From Victivallales bacterium (GTDB lineage: Bacteria; Verrucomicrobiota; Lentisphaeria; Oligosphaerales; Oligosphaeraceae): a stretch of DNA of 9,292 nt. Within the stretch, counting starts at the first letter, position 1; each line of letters opens with the position of its first letter. The DNA lies in NCBI GenBank assembly GCA_017963875.1, contig JAGCTA010000527.1, positions 1 to 9,292 of the forward strand, in the 5' to 3' direction. The position numbers and the translations under genes were made by a program. The notes below the pieces were generated by a model. That model searched no databases and had not been told where the DNA came from. It was given only the letters and a program-made list of their open reading frames with translations. This document shows, piece by piece, positions 7,131 to 9,292 of this stretch.

Positions 7131-9292
7131 ATGAAACGTCTTGTTTTGCTGTTGGCATTATGTCTGGTTTCCGTCTGCCTTGCAGAGGATGTATGGAGTG
7201 TCTCGTTCAAAAACGGATTCATTTCCGTCTGTTATAAAGGAAAAGAACTGTTTGCCTCAATAGACCTAGCCGCCTTCACTCCTGATTACAAGGAATGTCC
7301 TTTCACGATGCGCAAAGGAAGTTATCGCCAGGAGGCGGGCAGGCATGTTTTCCACCATTCGACGGAAGACGCGGATACGACATTGACCATCTCTTTCGCG
7401 GGAACCGAGATGACACTTGACATGAATGCTCAGGTCAAACAAATGATGCCCTTCGAATATGGCCTGCGTTTTAAACCTGACACATTCGCACTTGAGGATG
7501 GCTCCATCTACATTTTCAACAACGGAAGAAGTTCAAAATTCACCAATCTTGAGATTGATTCCTTTAAGCCAGATGGCCTTTCCTTTGAAATGGAAAAGGC
7601 ATCACATTGTTTCTCTTGTGAAGGAAATATGAATTTTACCTTTCAGGACAGGAGAAAAAACGGCGGTTTTTACCGTCTGGTTGGAACAAGGCGTCATGAC
7701 AGTTCTGTGATAAATCAGCATATCGTATGGAAAATCAAAGAATACAATGACGAGCAGGTTGCCTTCAGAAAAAAACACGTTCTCGCGCATGCAAACAGAA
7801 GCACCCGTAGTCTCTCCGTCTCCAATGCTGATTTTGAACAGGGAGAGGCTGAATGGGAGTGCGGTCCCAACGCGTCTTTCGAGTCGGTGGACGCCAAGCA
7901 CGGCAAAAGTGCTAAAATGGTTGTCGGCAATCCGTTGAAAGACCCCGTCTATATCACCCGCCTGGTTCCCATCGTCCCAGGCGGACGGTATTTGGCCAGA
8001 TGTCAAATCAAAACGAAGGATGTCGAGGCTGCTGAAGGCAAAATGTCATCTGTCGGTGCCTGCCTTATTGTCGAATGGGCGGATGAGAACAAGAAATGGA
8101 TAGCGCCTGGCGTCTACAGCAAAGGCCTTTGGGGAACAAGCAACTGGACAACAGTGGAATGCAAAAAACTACGTGCTCCCCTGAATGCTCATTATGCCAG
8201 TGTGTTTATCGCTCTTCGAGGCAAGGGAAGCGCATGGTATGACAATTTTGAACTCTGGCAGCAAGAGGAGTCGGCAGTCAAAACCACCCCAAGGGAGGGG
8301 GAGGTTCTGCACACAAATGCCCCGTTGTTCGGCTGGCTTCGCCTTGACGGAGTGGATGACTACACAATCGACCTTTCCCAGTCACCAAGTTTTCCGCCTG
8401 AGGAAACAATCCAGCAATCCATAGAAGTCCAGACATCCTATCAACTTCGAACTCCCCTCAAGCCTGGCGTCTGGTATTGGCGCGTCAGTGCTCCAGGTTT
8501 TGAGGACAAAACCACCGCAAACTTCGTTGTAGATGCGCCTCAAGGAGTCAATCTCGCTCCACCTGAGATAGTTGCGCAACATTCACGTCTTCTCTCGACC
8601 ACTGACACATACAACTTTTCGATCCGTCACACGGATGGAATCACAGAGGTGAAGGCTGTGGATGCTGATGATTCCTCTGCGCGATTCACCATCTCACACA
8701 ACGGCAAGAATGAATACACCGTCGTCTCGCAAAAAGGATGGAGAAAAGGATTGAATACCATTGAGATTACGGCAACAGGAACCAACAAGGCATCAGAGAC
8801 AAAGAAAATCTGGATTGTCTGCGCCCCCAAGCCTCAAAGCACCATAGTCATCGACAAGGATGGCCGCTACACAGAGAATGGGAAGCACATTTTTCCATTG
8901 GGCATCTATGAGGTGAAGCCAGAGTACATGGCCGACGTCAAGGCGGCTGGCTTTGATGTCGTCCATACATACACATGGGAGGGCAGCCAAGACGAGGCGG
9001 CTGCCAAGGCATATATGGATGCCGCACAGGCTGCTGGCATACGTGTTTTCATCGGCTTTGACCGTGGAAACCACAGCAAAAATGGCATCGTCCAAGGCAA
9101 TTTCGAACTTTTGGCAAGGCGTGTGGGAAGCCTGGCCGTCCACCCTGCCCTTTTCTGCTGGTATCTCTTTGACGAACCCGAGGTCCCTTCCTATTATGTT
9201 CCTCCCAAACAACTTACTGCCTTCGCGGAACTCCTGCGAAAGTTGGATCCCTACCACCCCGTTGTCATGACCACGTGGGGCAAGAGTATGAA
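7131..9292 (+). CDS. Secreted modular glycoside hydrolase-like protein, C-terminus cut by window edge
   Basis: Translation is open for 720 codons from the ATG at 7131 to the window edge. Residues 1-18 are a signal peptide ending CLA before ED. Residues ~19-230 are a beta-rich region I do not recognise. Residues ~232-377 resemble a CBM4/9-like carbohydrate-binding jelly roll (NADFEQG at the start, GSAWYDNFELW at the end). Residues ~380-473 look like an Fn3-type domain (PGVWYWRV), and ~478-575 like another Ig-type domain. From ~580 a TIM-barrel-like catalytic region begins: GKHIFPLGIY (584-593), AGFDVVHTYTW, AAGIRVFIGFD, and WYLFDEPE with E682 in a DEP motif, a typical acid/base strand end of clan GH-A or similar enzymes. 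The second catalytic residue would lie beyond the window. The exact GH family and substrate are not identified. The domain style and position point to joint action with the GH16 enzyme. Confidence 0.85.
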   Translation, partial: MKRLVLLLALCLVSVCLAEDVWSVSFKNGFISVCYKGKELFASIDLAAFTPDYKECPFTMRKGSYRQEAGRHVFHHSTEDADTTLTISFAGTEMTLDMNAQVKQMMPFEYGLRFKPDTFALEDGSIYIFNNGRSSKFTNLEIDSFKPDGLSFEMEKASHCFSCEGNMNFTFQDRRKNGGFYRLVGTRRHDSSVINQHIVWKIKEYNDEQVAFRKKHVLAHANRSTRSLSVSNADFEQGEAEWECGPNASFESVDAKHGKSAKMVVGNPLKDPVYITRLVPIVPGGRYLARCQIKTKDVEAAEGKMSSVGACLIVEWADENKKWIAPGVYSKGLWGTSNWTTVECKKLRAPLNAHYASVFIALRGKGSAWYDNFELWQQEESAVKTTPREGEVLHTNAPLFGWLRLDGVDDYTIDLSQSPSFPPEETIQQSIEVQTSYQLRTPLKPGVWYWRVSAPGFEDKTTANFVVDAPQGVNLAPPEIVAQHSRLLSTTDTYNFSIRHTDGITEVKAVDADDSSARFTISHNGKNEYTVVSQKGWRKGLNTIEITATGTNKASETKKIWIVCAPKPQSTIVIDKDGRYTENGKHIFPLGIYEVKPEYMADVKAAGFDVVHTYTWEGSQDEAAAKAYMDAAQAAGIRVFIGFDRGNHSKNGIVQGNFELLARRVGSLAVHPALFCWYLFDEPEVPSYYVPPKQLTAFAELLRKLDPYHPVVMTTWGKSM

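Noticed and set aside
7131..7190. Possible lipoprotein signal in the last gene, because of cysteines at the end of its leader.
   Set aside because: The residues before both cysteines (LAL-C and VSV-C) do not fit a lipobox, whereas CLA before ED fits signal peptidase I.
8793..9257. Minus-strand 154-codon frame, and a similar one at 7602-8006.
   Set aside because: Both are antisense shadows of the modular hydrolase gene, which is open over its whole 2162 bp with a signal peptide and ordered domains.
1..9292. CRISPR arrays, insertion sequences, rRNA genes, toxin-antitoxin or phage genes.
   Set aside because: No regularly spaced repeats, transposase motifs, rRNA signatures or such small gene pairs were seen on either strand.

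Overview
The window looks like chromosomal DNA from a carbohydrate-degrading bacterium. Its style (large multidomain secreted glycoside hydrolases, a divergent PHP-like protein, a short ceramidase-like protein, an N-terminal-nucleophile hydrolase) recalls the PVC group, perhaps Lentisphaerota or a relative. That placement is inferred from gene flavour only; no marker gene proves it. Shine-Dalgarno sites are clear before every called CDS, and the best promoter matches the sigma-70 consensus.

Layout: positions 1-1889 hold a minus-strand two-gene operon. A sigma-70-like promoter (1860-1889) drives a secreted C45/Ntn-type amide hydrolase (start best placed at 1795), followed after 19 bp by a PHP-like metal-dependent protein that runs off the left edge. 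The spacer 1890-2021 contains a perfect 7-bp-arm palindrome and a plausible tRNA promoter. A complete tRNA-Ser(CGA) with encoded CCA (2022-2110) follows, and then a strong intrinsic terminator (2124-2166).

Three plus-strand genes fill the right side: a 1071-residue secreted GH16 enzyme with accessory beta domains and a C-terminal CBM6 (2222-5437); a 462-residue protein of the neutral ceramidase N-terminal-domain family without signal peptide (5510-6898); and a secreted, CBM4/9-like and TIM-barrel-like glycoside hydrolase of unrecognised family that is open to the right edge (7131-9292). The PHP-like gene and the last gene are both cut by the window edges, and both were found by direct translation.

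Working together: two exported polysaccharide-active proteins flank one cytosolic hydrolase-like protein, which suggests a small glycan or glycoconjugate breakdown locus. No transporter, regulator or sulfatase is visible here. The least explained feature is the 149-nt segment 6905-7053 between the second and third plus-strand genes. It is closed by a perfect 12-bp inverted repeat, contains nested stems and two hairpins, and is followed by a T tract. It is either a structured RNA or 3'-end element, or a small palindromic mobile repeat.
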